Origin: Arenibacter palladensis
GTDB taxonomy: Bacteria; Bacteroidota; Bacteroidia; Flavobacteriales; Flavobacteriaceae
NCBI RefSeq assembly: GCF_900129275.1
Contig: NZ_FQUX01000001.1
Span: 62,001 to 126,000 of the forward strand
Reading direction: 5' to 3'
Length of the DNA stretch: 64,000 nucleotides
Shown here one piece after another: positions 35,360 to 45,142 of the stretch; the stretch's first letter is position 1, and the number at the start of each line of letters is the position of its first letter. The notes under the pieces were generated by a model, which saw only the letters and a program-made list of their open reading frames with translations, searched no databases and had not been told where the DNA came from. The position numbers and the translations under genes were made by a program.

Positions 35360-35519
35360 GTTTCGTTATTTTTAAATATTATACAAATTTAGACAATTAT
35401 TTTGCCTTTTCCTTACTAAGGTTATATTCGTTTTGACTATGGTTAAATTGATAAAACCTATTCTTTTAACACATTTGGCTTACGTAGTACATCCAACCAT
35501 TTAAGCCGCTGTAAAACAT

Positions 35520-38500
35520 TTAGTTCAACTTGTAATGTACGTCTTTTTCATTAAGCTGCAGGAGTAATTCACTCGATATTTGAATTTTTTGTTTTCTGGA
35601 GGTCATGTTTACTTTTATCTGCTCCTCCATCTCGTACACTACAAAATTCAAGGGATGATCGCCCTTATGGGAAACCAAAGTATCCTTTAGGTCCAAAATG
35701 CTTTCTTCCTTTAATTGGGATATATCCAACTTAATGGTGAGTTTTTTTGCAAAGGTTTCCATAACGTCCTGTAGCATCATGATCATATTAAACTGCATTC
35801 TTGGCTCTCCTTTCTTTCCGGTATCCCGGTTCATCCAGCCTTCCCTGACAAACACTTTTACATATGCGAAAGAGTTGATCATCAAGAAATGACGATACTT
35901 TAAATACTCTTCCCCGAACATTCTAAATTCAAAGGTATCCGTATAATCTTCCATGGTGAACATGGCCCATCCTTTACCATTTTTAGAAACCCTATGCTGC
36001 ACATCCGTAATGACCCCCGCAAAGGAAACCTCCCTATTTACTATAGCTTCCAAATCATTTAGAGTGGAAAGACTTGCATTGCAAAAAGCCTTGATCTCGG
36101 CATTAAAGTCATCCAAGGGGTGACCGGAAATATAGATTCCCACTACTTCCTTTTCCCTTCTCAATTTACCCATGGTACCCCATTCCTCGCAGGGCGGCAC
36201 CACAGGTTCCGGAATCTGAACGTCACTTGCCTCGCCAAACAAACTTACTTGAGAAGAATTTTCATTCTCCTGAAATTTGGCCCCATACTTCATGGCTTTT
36301 TCCAAGAAGGTAATTCCGTCCCCCTCATCATAAAAATACTGCGCCCTATGGGTATCCCCAAAGGAATCGAAGCCCCCGGCCACCGCCAGGTTCTCAAAAG
36401 CCTTTTTATTGGCCGCCCTTAGATCTATGCGTTTGGCCAGATCAAAAACAGACTTATACGGTCCGTCTTTCTTTCTATTCTCTACAATGGTCTCCACCGC
36501 TCCACGGCCAACCCCTTTTATAGCGCCCATACCAAAGCGCACTGCACCGGCATCGTTTACGGCGAATTTATAGTAGGATTCGTTTACATCCGGTCCCAGC
36601 ACCTGTAAGCCCATACGCTTACACTCTTCCATAAAGAAGGTAACCTGCTTTATGTCGTTCATGTTATTGGACAGTACCGCGGCCATATATTCTGCCGGAT
36701 AATGTGCTTTACAATATGCGGTTTGGTAGGCAATCCAAGCGTAACAAGTGGAATGCGATTTATTAAACGCATAAGCCGCAAATGCCTCCCAATCCTTCCA
36801 AATTTTCTCCAACTTATCAACGGGATGGCCTTTTTCCGAAGCCTGCTTTATAAATTGCGGCTTCATTTTATCCAGGACATACTTCTGCTTTTTCCCCATC
36901 GCCTTACGCAAAACATCCGCCTCACCCTTGGTGAAATCGGCCAGCTTCTGCGAAAGCAACATCACCTGCTCTTGGTACACCGTAATCCCATAGGTTTCTG
37001 CCAAATACTCCTCGCAGGCATCCAGGTCATATATAATTTCCTCGGTACCATGCTTACGGGCAATGAAACTGGGAATGTATTCCATTGGACCGGGACGGTA
37101 CAAGGCATTCATGGCTATAAGATCCGCAAAAACGGTAGGTTTTAACGCACGCATGTGTTTTTGCATCCCGGGGGATTCGTATTGGAACACCCCAACAGTT
37201 TCCCCGCGTTGGAAAAGCTCGTAGGTTTTTTCATCGTCCAAGGGAAAATTCTCCGGATCCAATTCAATGCCGTGTTTGGCCTTAACTATTTTCACGGTAT
37301 CCTTGATCAGGGTCAAAGTTTTTAACCCCAAGAAATCCATTTTTAGCAAGCCAGCACTCTCCACCACTGAATTGTCGAACTGGGTACAATACATATCGGA
37401 ATCCTTCGCCAAGGCTACTGGGACGAACTTGGTGATGTCATCGGGCGTGATAATTACCCCACAGGCATGTATACCGGTGTTACGTACGGAGCCTTCCAGA
37501 ACATAAGCCTGGTTAAGGGTTTCCGACTCCAGTCCTTCGCCCTCGGAAATAGCCAGCAACTCATTGATTTTGATCAGTTCCTCGCTATTGAATTTTTCCT
37601 TTAATGTTTTTTCATCTACCCCAATAATCTTTTTCAACTTGGACATATTGGGGATCAACTTGGCCATACGGTCCGCATCCCCCAGCGGCAGATCCAGGGC
37701 CCGTGCCGTATCCCTAATAGATGACTTTGCCGCCATGGTACCATAGGTGATGATCTGGGCCACCTGATTGGCACCATATTTATCAATTACATAGTCCATT
37801 ACCCTTCCACGGCCTTCGTCATCAAAATCAATATCAATATCGGGCATGGACACACGATCTGGATTTAGGAATCTCTCAAAAAGTAGATCGTACTTAATAG
37901 GATCCAAATTGGTAATCCATAAACAATATGCAACTGCGGAACCCGCTGCCGAACCCCGACCAGGACCAACGGACACATCCATACTACGCGCGGCCCTAAT
38001 AAAATCTTCCACAATAAGGAAATAACCCGGATATCCAGTCTTCTCGATTACCTTAAGTTCAAAATCGAGTCGCTCATCAATTTCTGGGGTAATTTCACCA
38101 TATCTCTTTTTAGCCCCTTCATAGGTGATATGGCGTAAATATTTATTCTCCCCGCGTTTACCACCATCCAATTTGTCCTCTTCAAACCTAAACTCCTCCG
38201 GAATATCAAAAGCAGGCAATAAGACATCACGGGCCAGGGTAAATGTTTCTACCTTATCTATTACTTCCTGAATGTTGGTAATGGCCTCAGGAATATCCTT
38301 GAACAGGTCCTTCATTTCATCAGAGGACTTGAAGTAATATTCCTTATTGGGCAAGCCATAACGGTAACCCCTGCCACGGCCTATAGGAGTGGCCTGTTTT
38401 TCACCATCCTTTACACAAAGCAAAATATCATGCGCATGCGCATTCTCCTTTTCCAGATAGTAGGTATTGTTGGTGGCCACCAATTTTACATTGTGCTTTT

Positions 38501-39956
38501 GGGCAAATTGGATCAATACCTGGTTTACACGGTCTTCGTCCTCCTGACCATGACGCATAATTTCGATATATAGGTCCTCACCAAAAGTCTCCTTCCACCA
38601 CAGCAAGGCTTCCTCTGCCTGGTTCTCCCCAACATTTAAAACCTTACTGGGCACTTCACCGTAAAGATTCCCGGTAAGTACGATGATATCCTCTTTGTAC
38701 TGTTCTATTACCTTTTTATCTATACGCGGAACATAGTACTTCCCATCCACGAAGGCAATGGACGACATTTTTGCCAAATTTAAATACCCATTTTTGTTCT
38801 TGGCAAGCATCACTATCTGATACCCGTTATCTTTCTGGGATTTATTGGTATGATCTTCACAAACTTGAAATTCACAACCTATAATCGGCGTAACTTCCAC
38901 CTCTGGTTCCGGAAGTTCCTCCAAGGGTTCTTGCCCTTCTTCCAAGGTTCCATTTTTAGTGGCCTCATAGCGCTTTAAATTTTCTTCGTTCCTGGCAACA
39001 ACCCCCTTGTTATGGTTAATGACCCCATTGACAAAATGAAATGCCCCCATCATATTGGCGTGATCGGTCATTGCCACCGCGGGCATTTTAGCTTTTGCCG
39101 TGGCCGAGATCAACGCGGGAATGCTAATGGTAGACTGTAGAATGGAAAACTGGGTATGGTTATGGAGATGGGCAAAGTTTGCCGTTTCCAAAGTGGCCAA
39201 ATTTTCCTTTATTTCTTCCTTGGAAATTCCGCCTGTATCCTTCTCCCATAAGGCATCGGCTATTTTCTTTGATGCCTTTTTTAGGTTGATGTGCTTTAAG
39301 CCTATTAATTGTATTTCCTGTGGATTGGCCTCAGAGAAATTCTTAAAATAATCTGGCTTAACATCCAATTGTTCTGCCGTAAATTCATTTCTACGGACCA
39401 ATTCCAAGAAGCAACGGGTAGTTGCCTCCACATCGGCAGTGGCATTGTGCGCTTCTCCAAACGGCTCGCCAAACAAGTATTGATGCAATTCCGTTAAGGT
39501 AGGCAACTTAAACTTACCGCCACGTCCACCAGGAATCTGGCACAGTTGTGCCGTATGCTCGGTACAGGTATCCAACACTGGCAATTCCTGAAGCGAATTT
39601 TTAACTTGGTACCGATGGAATTCGGCTCCCATAATATTTAGATCGAATCCCACATTCTGACCTACTACAAATTTTGTTTTGGAAAGTGCTGCATTGAATT
39701 TTTCCAATACCTCCCCAATAGGAACCCCATTTTGCTGGGCCAGCTCCGTAGATATCCCATGAATCTGTTCCGCATCATAGGGAATATTAAATCCGTCCGG
39801 TTGCACCAAATAATCCTGGCTCTCCACCAATTTGCCCATTTCATCATGCAACTGCCAAGCAATTTGAATACAACGCGGCCAATTGTCGGTGTCCGTATAA
39901 GGGGCATCCCAACGTTTGGGTAATCCTGTGGTTTCCGTATCAAAAATAAGGTACAT
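35520..39956 (-). CDS. dnaE: DNA polymerase III alpha subunit with fused N-terminal DnaQ-like exonuclease
   Basis: The ATG at 39956 gives 1478 residues and starts at the exonuclease (MYLIFDTETTGLP); an upstream in-frame start at 40025 adds only unsupported sequence. Order: DEDDh 3'-5' exonuclease (about 1-190; DTETTG, HNATADVEAT), PHP domain (from about 265; HLHNHTQFSILQS), polymerase core with catalytic PDIDIDFDDEGRG, helix-hairpin-helix (AIKGVGRGAVETIV) and an OB-fold (REVSFAGVITDVQHR). The fusion puts proofreading in the same chain as the polymerase, known from Bacteroidota DnaE. Confidence 0.95.
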   Translation of the reverse strand: MYLIFDTETTGLPKRWDAPYTDTDNWPRCIQIAWQLHDEMGKLVESQDYLVQPDGFNIPYDAEQIHGISTELAQQNGVPIGEVLEKFNAALSKTKFVVGQNVGFDLNIMGAEFHRYQVKNSLQELPVLDTCTEHTAQLCQIPGGRGGKFKLPTLTELHQYLFGEPFGEAHNATADVEATTRCFLELVRRNEFTAEQLDVKPDYFKNFSEANPQEIQLIGLKHINLKKASKKIADALWEKDTGGISKEEIKENLATLETANFAHLHNHTQFSILQSTISIPALISATAKAKMPAVAMTDHANMMGAFHFVNGVINHNKGVVARNEENLKRYEATKNGTLEEGQEPLEELPEPEVEVTPIIGCEFQVCEDHTNKSQKDNGYQIVMLAKNKNGYLNLAKMSSIAFVDGKYYVPRIDKKVIEQYKEDIIVLTGNLYGEVPSKVLNVGENQAEEALLWWKETFGEDLYIEIMRHGQEDEDRVNQVLIQFAQKHNVKLVATNNTYYLEKENAHAHDILLCVKDGEKQATPIGRGRGYRYGLPNKEYYFKSSDEMKDLFKDIPEAITNIQEVIDKVETFTLARDVLLPAFDIPEEFRFEEDKLDGGKRGENKYLRHITYEGAKKRYGEITPEIDERLDFELKVIEKTGYPGYFLIVEDFIRAARSMDVSVGPGRGSAAGSAVAYCLWITNLDPIKYDLLFERFLNPDRVSMPDIDIDFDDEGRGRVMDYVIDKYGANQVAQIITYGTMAAKSSIRDTARALDLPLGDADRMAKLIPNMSKLKKIIGVDEKTLKEKFNSEELIKINELLAISEGEGLESETLNQAYVLEGSVRNTGIHACGVIITPDDITKFVPVALAKDSDMYCTQFDNSVVESAGLLKMDFLGLKTLTLIKDTVKIVKAKHGIELDPENFPLDDEKTYELFQRGETVGVFQYESPGMQKHMRALKPTVFADLIAMNALYRPGPMEYIPSFIARKHGTEEIIYDLDACEEYLAETYGITVYQEQVMLLSQKLADFTKGEADVLRKAMGKKQKYVLDKMKPQFIKQASEKGHPVDKLEKIWKDWEAFAAYAFNKSHSTCYAWIAYQTAYCKAHYPAEYMAAVLSNNMNDIKQVTFFMEECKRMGLQVLGPDVNESYYKFAVNDAGAVRFGMGAIKGVGRGAVETIVENRKKDGPYKSVFDLAKRIDLRAANKKAFENLAVAGGFDSFGDTHRAQYFYDEGDGITFLEKAMKYGAKFQENENSSQVSLFGEASDVQIPEPVVPPCEEWGTMGKLRREKEVVGIYISGHPLDDFNAEIKAFCNASLSTLNDLEAIVNREVSFAGVITDVQHRVSKNGKGWAMFTMEDYTDTFEFRMFGEEYLKYRHFLMINSFAYVKVFVREGWMNRDTGKKGEPRMQFNMIMMLQDVMETFAKKLTIKLDISQLKEESILDLKDTLVSHKGDHPLNFVVYEMEEQIKVNMTSRKQKIQISSELLLQLNEKDVHYKLN

Positions 39957-40110
39957 AGCGTGGGTTTGTGTGATGGGATTGGAAGTGGTAAAAATAAGGA
40001 AATAGCGGATAAAGGGAAAGTGCATTTATCAGGAGTTATCAACGTTACCAAAAGCACGGAACCAGATGTTTCCATCTGGTTCCACTATATTAACCCAAAA
40101 CTCCGGGACT

Positions 40111-40563
40111 CTACGCTATTCGCTCATGGATATTGGCCATGGTCAATGACGATTTTATAGCGTCCCTATGCCTTTTCAACATACTTTCGGTGGATGGCGG
40201 AAGCACAACATCCCTGTCATACAAGATCTCATTGTATTCCTCTAGACTTGCCTTTTCCCCACGTTCCACTTCCTCCAGAAGTTGTTCCTTTTCATTGGAG
40301 GCCACGGCCGTTTTAAGGTTCATCCAAGCTCTATGAATATCCCCTTTTATACTTCCGTCCTTTTCGGGCAATTCCCCAAATTGTAAAATTTCACTTTTAA
40401 GCTCTTGGGCAAATTGCCCGCGTTGTGCAGCCCTGTCCTTTAAGAAGGTATTGATCGCTGGATTATCGATTTTATCCATTGCGAGTTTAAATCCTTTTTC
40501 GGCATCATAATTTTTTACTAATAGATTGTTTAATCCGTTTGAAATTTTTTCTGAATACTTCAT
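40111..40563 (-). CDS. DUF2383 / PA2169-type four-helix-bundle protein
   Basis: 150 residues from the ATG at 40563 (another ATG at 40578 adds MKRDN). Ferritin-like helical segments include LLVKNYDAEKGFKLAMDKI and RAAQRGQFAQELKSEI. DUF2383 proteins are small bacterial four-helix bundles often linked to envelope or general stress; no catalytic role is known. It is a single gene between dnaE and the divergent rpsP. Confidence 0.8.
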   Translation of the reverse strand: MKYSEKISNGLNNLLVKNYDAEKGFKLAMDKIDNPAINTFLKDRAAQRGQFAQELKSEILQFGELPEKDGSIKGDIHRAWMNLKTAVASNEKEQLLEEVERGEKASLEEYNEILYDRDVVLPPSTESMLKRHRDAIKSSLTMANIHERIA

Positions 40564-40767
40564 GTTATCTCTCTTCATTTTTAATTAGTTATTTTGGTTA
40601 GCGACTTTCGCCAACCCTTATAATAAACTATAATAATTGAACATAACTCCAAATCCGAAGGCAGCTTTAGCCCAAGTTTAACAGCTTTTCTTAAGAAATG
40701 TTAAGCTATTTGCACACAATTATTGAATTTTAGTCCAAATATTTGATAACCACATAAAAAGAAATAT

Positions 40768-40775
40768 TATATTTG
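40768..40775 (+). promoter_or_regulatory. -7 element of the rpsP-rimM promoter
   Basis: TATATTTG matches TAnnTTTG; a TTTG at 40742-40745 is slightly far (22-nt spacing). The leader to rpsP (about 70 nt) includes a small hairpin AGGGT-CGGGC-ACCCT (40819-40833) just before the start, which may modulate translation. Confidence 0.55.
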
Positions 40776-40848
40776 CACCCGCTTAGGAAGAACCTAGCGA
40801 AAAAAGAATTAATAACCAAGGGTCGGGCACCCTGCAAATTAATGTGAT

Positions 40849-41409
40849 ATGCCAGTTAGAATTAGATTACAAAGACACGGAAAAAAAGGAAAACCTTTTT
40901 ATTGGGTAGTAGCTGCGGATTCCCGCGCTAAAAGAGACGGTAAATACTTGGAAAAATTAGGTATTTACAATCCAAACACCAACCCTGCAACCATAGAATT
41001 GGACGTTGACAGTTCAGTAAAATGGTTAGAGAACGGTGCACAGCCTTCTGAAACTGCAAAAAGAATTTTATCATACAAAGGAGTACTTTTAAAGCACCAT
41101 TTATTAGGTGGTGTTCGCAAAGGAGCCTTGACCGAAGAGCAAGTTGAAGAAAAATTCAATGCTTGGTTGGAAGAAAAAGCAAGTATCGTTGGCTCCAAAG
41201 TAGATAGTTTGGCAAAGGCAGAAGCCGATGCTAAAGCCAAGGCCTTGAAAGCTGAGAAAGAGGTAAACGAAAAACGTATGGCCGCTGCTGCAGAGGCAGA
41301 AGCCCCAGCCGCTGAAGAAGAAGTTGCTGAAGAAGCTGCCCCAGAAGTAGTATCCGAGGATACTGCTGCTCCTGCCGAAGCTCCAGAAGAGACCAAAGAA
41401 ACAGAATAG
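40849..41409 (+). CDS. rpsP: 30S ribosomal protein S16 with long acidic C-terminal extension
   Basis: Standard S16 core at residues 1-85 (MPVRIRLQRHGKKGKPFYW, VAADSRAKRDGKYLEKLGIYNP). Residues about 110-186 form an alanine- and glutamate-rich tail that S16 of most bacteria (80-90 residues) lacks, probably disordered or helical on the 30S surface. It helps assemble the central/5' domain of 16S rRNA. It is co-transcribed with rimM 13 bp downstream. Confidence 0.97.
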   Translation: MPVRIRLQRHGKKGKPFYWVVAADSRAKRDGKYLEKLGIYNPNTNPATIELDVDSSVKWLENGAQPSETAKRILSYKGVLLKHHLLGGVRKGALTEEQVEEKFNAWLEEKASIVGSKVDSLAKAEADAKAKALKAEKEVNEKRMAAAAEAEAPAAEEEVAEEAAPEVVSEDTAAPAEAPEETKETE

Positions 41410-41422
41410 CTAATAGAAAACG

Positions 41423-41950
41423 ATGACAAAGGAAGAGTGTTTCTACCTCGGTAAAATCGTTTCTAAACATAGCTTTAAGGGGGAGGTACTCATTAAATTG
41501 GATACCGACGAACCCGAATTGTACGAAAAATTGGAATCAGTATTCGTTTCCCTTGGAAACAATCTGGTTCCTTTTTTTATTGAAAAAAGTCAACTTCACA
41601 AGTCCAGCCTTTTGCGAGTGCGGTTTGAGGAAGTTGCCGATGAATCGGACGCCGACAAGGTAATGGGTTCCGAAATATATCTCCCACTTAAATTTTTGCC
41701 TAAACTAAAAGGCAATAAATTCTATTACCACGAGGTAATTGGCTTTGCCATGGAAGACAAGGTCCATGGAAATATAGGATTTATCCAAAGCGTTAACGAC
41801 ACCACTTCCCAAGCGCTATTTGAAGTTGAAAAGGGCGACAAACAATTACTTATTCCGGTTAGGGATGAAATAATAGTTAAAGTAGACCGTGAAAACAAGA
41901 CTATTTTTGTTGACACACCGGAAGGATTGGTAGATCTTTACTTGTCCTAA
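41423..41950 (+). CDS. rimM: Ribosome maturation factor RimM
   Basis: 175 residues. N-terminal RimM barrel (FYLGKIVSKHSFKGEVLIKLDTD) and C-terminal PRC-like barrel (FYYHEVIGFAMED, GDKQLLIPVRDEIIVKVD). RimM binds S19 and the 30S head during maturation. The rpsP-rimM order is the usual one; trmD, which often follows elsewhere, is absent here. Confidence 0.95.
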   Translation: MTKEECFYLGKIVSKHSFKGEVLIKLDTDEPELYEKLESVFVSLGNNLVPFFIEKSQLHKSSLLRVRFEEVADESDADKVMGSEIYLPLKFLPKLKGNKFYYHEVIGFAMEDKVHGNIGFIQSVNDTTSQALFEVEKGDKQLLIPVRDEIIVKVDRENKTIFVDTPEGLVDLYLS

Positions 41951-42165
41951 ACACCCCCTTATTAATTTATCCCAAGTTCTAAAACGAACGATAATTTTAC
42001 CTATCTTTCTTTATTGCATTTCTTATTGATCGGTTCAAATTCAAAAAAACTTTACCCATTAGATTTACATGGGCAAATTGTACACTAAAAGAACCAGACC
42101 AAGGCAGTGCAATACTTACACGGAAAGATCTATTCAGTATTCACGAGATTATTTTATGCGTTAAA

Positions 42166-42753
42166 ATGATTCATCCTAAAACAGAATTACAATTCATCAA
42201 TAAGGAGATTGGCTATGGCGTTGTAGCCACAGAATTTATTCCTGCCGGAACCATAACCTGGGTATTGGATAAGCTGGACCGCGAATTTAGCCCGGCCGAA
42301 TTGGAATCCCTGGAACCACTTTATCAGTCCATATTGGACACCTACACATTTAGGGACAACAAGGGAAGATATATACTTTGCTGGGACAATGCCAGATACG
42401 TAAACCACAGCTTTAATTCCAACTGCCTTACTACGGCCTATGATTTTGAGGTGGCCATTCGGGATATACATGTAGGGGAACAACTAACGGATGATTACGG
42501 ATATTTGAACATTCCACAGCCCTTTAGGGGAATTGACGAAGGCACAAGACGAAAGGTTGTATATCCGGATGACCTATTAAAATATTACAAAGTATGGGAC
42601 AAAAAACTACAACTCGTGTTTCCGAAAATCCCAAAGTTGGACCAACCCTTAAAGCCCTTGATTTCAGAAAATCTCTGGAATTTGATAAGCTCTATTTCCG
42701 AAGGCAAAAAAATAATGGACTCCATTAAAAACAACTATTACAACGGGGATTAA
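42166..42753 (+). CDS. SET-domain protein
   Basis: 195 residues. SET-domain elements in order: GYGVVATEFIPAGTI near 17-31 (cofactor-binding loop), WDNARYVNHSFNSNCLTT near 83-100 (the NHS...C motif) and GEQLTDDYGY near 105-115. SET proteins are protein-lysine methyltransferases using S-adenosylmethionine; bacterial members modify various, mostly unknown targets. No pre- or post-SET cysteine cluster is seen. It is followed by the sulfatase gene in the same direction. Confidence 0.85.
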   Translation: MIHPKTELQFINKEIGYGVVATEFIPAGTITWVLDKLDREFSPAELESLEPLYQSILDTYTFRDNKGRYILCWDNARYVNHSFNSNCLTTAYDFEVAIRDIHVGEQLTDDYGYLNIPQPFRGIDEGTRRKVVYPDDLLKYYKVWDKKLQLVFPKIPKLDQPLKPLISENLWNLISSISEGKKIMDSIKNNYYNGD

Positions 42754-42891
42754 TGGTAACTATGACCATCCCTAGCCTGCACCGTTAAATGTTTGTTTTC
42801 GGCACTTTCAGCTGTTAGGGTATAACATTTCAAAATATTATTTTAGCTTTATCAAAATCTGTACTACAGACATTCATTTAAAACTAAAATA

Positions 42892-44319
42892 ATGCTCAAG
42901 AGCCTACACTTACTTATACTTTCTTTGATTTTATTTTCCTGTGCAGAAAAGAAAAAGGAATCGAAAGTCGAAATTCCACCCAATGTAATATTAATTTTCA
43001 CCGACGATCAAGGATATCAGGATGTAGGTACTTTTGGTTCTCCCAATATTGAAACCCCCCATTTGGACCAAATGGCAAAAGAGGGGGTAAAACTCACCAG
43101 TTTTTACTCTGCACAACCCATTTGTTCCGCTTCAAGGGCAGGTATACTGACCGGCTGCTACCCCAACCGTATAGGCATACACAACGCCTTGGGACCAGGT
43201 AGCCCCACAGGAATAAATGCATCGGAACTGACCATAGCGGAAATGCTAAAAAACATTGGGTACAAAACCGCCATTTTTGGAAAATGGCATTTGGGAGATA
43301 GCCCAAATTTCTTGCCTACGAGACATGGTTTTGACGAATTCTTTGGCATCCCCTACTCCAACGATATGTGGCCCTACCATCCCCAGCAAGGTACCGTGTT
43401 CAATTTTGGGCCCCTACCACTCTATGAAAATGAGACCGTTCTTGATACCCTTACGGAACAATCGCAACTTACCACGCAAATCACGGAAAGGAGCGTGGAT
43501 TTTATCAATAGAAATAAAAACAATCCTTTCTTTCTATATGTACCCCATCCTCAGCCGCATGTACCACTCTTTGTATCGGATAAATTTAAAGGTAAATCAG
43601 AAAGAGGCTTGTACGGCGATGTCATTATGGAAATCGACTGGTCCGTGGGCGAAATATTGGCTGCCTTGAAAAAGAACGGCATTGAGGAGAATACCGTAGT
43701 TATCTTTACTTCGGACAATGGACCATGGCTTGCCTATGGCAACCATGCGGGCAGTGCACTGCCCTTTAGGGAAGGCAAGGGAACCGCTTGGGAGGGGGCA
43801 CAGCGCGAGCCTTTCATTATGAGGTACCCCAACAAGATAACCCCAGGAAAAACTATAGATATACCTGTCATGGCCATTGATATTTTACCTACCATCGCAG
43901 AAATTACAGGAGCCCGTTTGCCCAATTTAACCATCGACGGGAAAAGCGCCTTATCCGTTCTTACCGGGGAAAGCCAAGAGAGTCCACAGGAAGCATATTT
44001 CTTTTACTATAGAATAAACGAGCTCATGGGAGTCCGTTACGGAAAATGGAAAATGTACTTTCCACATACTTACAGGACCATGGACGGACAAGAGCCTGGC
44101 AAGGATGGGCTTCCAGGGGAATACCGAATGGTCGAAATGGAAGAAATAGAACTTTACGATGTTACAACGGATATAAGCGAGACCAACAACGTGGCCGAAG
44201 ATTACCCGGAAGTGGTAGACCAAATAAAGGTTTTGGCCAATGAAATGCGCCATGAATTAGGGGATTCCCTATTAGACCTGGAAGGCACCAAAAACAGGGA
44301 GGCTGGAAAAGCGGAGTAA
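42892..44319 (+). CDS. Sulfatase (S1 family) lipoprotein
   Basis: 475 residues. Lipoprotein signal (LILSLILFSCAEKK, Cys near 17). Sulfatase family: metal-binding NVILIFTDDQGYQDVGTFG, the formylglycine motif CSASRAGILTG (Cys in C-x-A-x-R, to be oxidised by FGE or an anSME enzyme), KTAIFGKWHLGD and VIFTSDNGPW. It would remove sulfate esters from glycans at the cell surface, fitting a marine algal-polysaccharide lifestyle. It is separated from the main carbohydrate locus and not flanked by SusCD genes. Confidence 0.9.
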   Translation: MLKSLHLLILSLILFSCAEKKKESKVEIPPNVILIFTDDQGYQDVGTFGSPNIETPHLDQMAKEGVKLTSFYSAQPICSASRAGILTGCYPNRIGIHNALGPGSPTGINASELTIAEMLKNIGYKTAIFGKWHLGDSPNFLPTRHGFDEFFGIPYSNDMWPYHPQQGTVFNFGPLPLYENETVLDTLTEQSQLTTQITERSVDFINRNKNNPFFLYVPHPQPHVPLFVSDKFKGKSERGLYGDVIMEIDWSVGEILAALKKNGIEENTVVIFTSDNGPWLAYGNHAGSALPFREGKGTAWEGAQREPFIMRYPNKITPGKTIDIPVMAIDILPTIAEITGARLPNLTIDGKSALSVLTGESQESPQEAYFFYYRINELMGVRYGKWKMYFPHTYRTMDGQEPGKDGLPGEYRMVEMEEIELYDVTTDISETNNVAEDYPEVVDQIKVLANEMRHELGDSLLDLEGTKNREAGKAE

Positions 44320-44352
44320 GCAAGGCTATCCCCATAATCAAAAGCTGGATTT

Positions 44353-45069
44353 ATGATGACCAAACCCTTCCTATTTAAACAATTCCAAGTACATCAGGAT
44401 CGGTGCGCCATGAAAATCGGTACCGATGGTGTTTTATTGGGAGCCTGGACCTCAGTGGAGCACCAGCCCATGTCCATTCTGGATATCGGGGCGGGAACTG
44501 GCGTGGTTGCATTGATGCTGGCACAAAGAAGCCATGCAGAAACCATAGACGGCATAGAGATCGATGAAGATGCCTATGAACAATGTGTAGAGAATTTTGA
44601 AGCCTCCGACTGGGCCGATCGATTATTCTGTTACCACGCGTCACTGGACGAATTTGTGAATGAAATGGACGACAAATACGAACTCATTGTATCCAATCCG
44701 CCATTTTACTCCGAAATAATGGCCAGTGGAAATGAATCCAGGGATATGGCAAGACAAAACCAATCCTTGCCCTTTGGGGAACTTTTGAGCAGTGTTGTGA
44801 AGCTATTGGCGGAAAATGGAACCTTTTCCACCATCATCCCGTTTAAAGAAGAGGAGAGATTCTTGGATTTGGCAGCCGCAATCAACCTACACCCCAAGCG
44901 GCTTATGCGCATTAAAGGGAATCCTAAATCCGAGATTAAGCGAAGCTTGTTGGAATTGCAAATTGGAAAGACTTCTGTTGAAATTGAAAATCTCACCATA
45001 GAGTCGGCCCGACACCAATACACCAAGGAATACATTGATCTGACAAAAGATTTTTATTTAAAAATGTAA
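44353..45069 (+). CDS. yfiC: tRNA1(Val) adenine-37 N6-methyltransferase (YfiC/TrmN6)
   Basis: 238 residues (start at 44353 or at the next ATG, 44356). Class I methyltransferase with SAM-binding ILDIGAGTGVVALMLAQR, acidic IDGIEIDEDAYEQC, and the N6-adenine signature SNPPFY. The N-terminal FKQFQVHQDRCAMKIGTDGVLLGAW is characteristic of YfiC. It methylates A37 of one valine tRNA. Confidence 0.9.
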   Translation: MMTKPFLFKQFQVHQDRCAMKIGTDGVLLGAWTSVEHQPMSILDIGAGTGVVALMLAQRSHAETIDGIEIDEDAYEQCVENFEASDWADRLFCYHASLDEFVNEMDDKYELIVSNPPFYSEIMASGNESRDMARQNQSLPFGELLSSVVKLLAENGTFSTIIPFKEEERFLDLAAAINLHPKRLMRIKGNPKSEIKRSLLELQIGKTSVEIENLTIESARHQYTKEYIDLTKDFYLKM

Positions 45070-45142
45070 CAATCATACTTTCTTGTGTTATATTTTTAGA
45101 CAAATCCTTAATTTGTTTATTTTTGATTCTAAAATTTACTCT

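Noticed and set aside
40087..40094. ATATTAAC octamer near the dnaE start
   Set aside because: Matches only the first eight bases of the AraC box, lacks the rest of the motif and a promoter at the fixed distance; expected by chance in AT-rich DNA.
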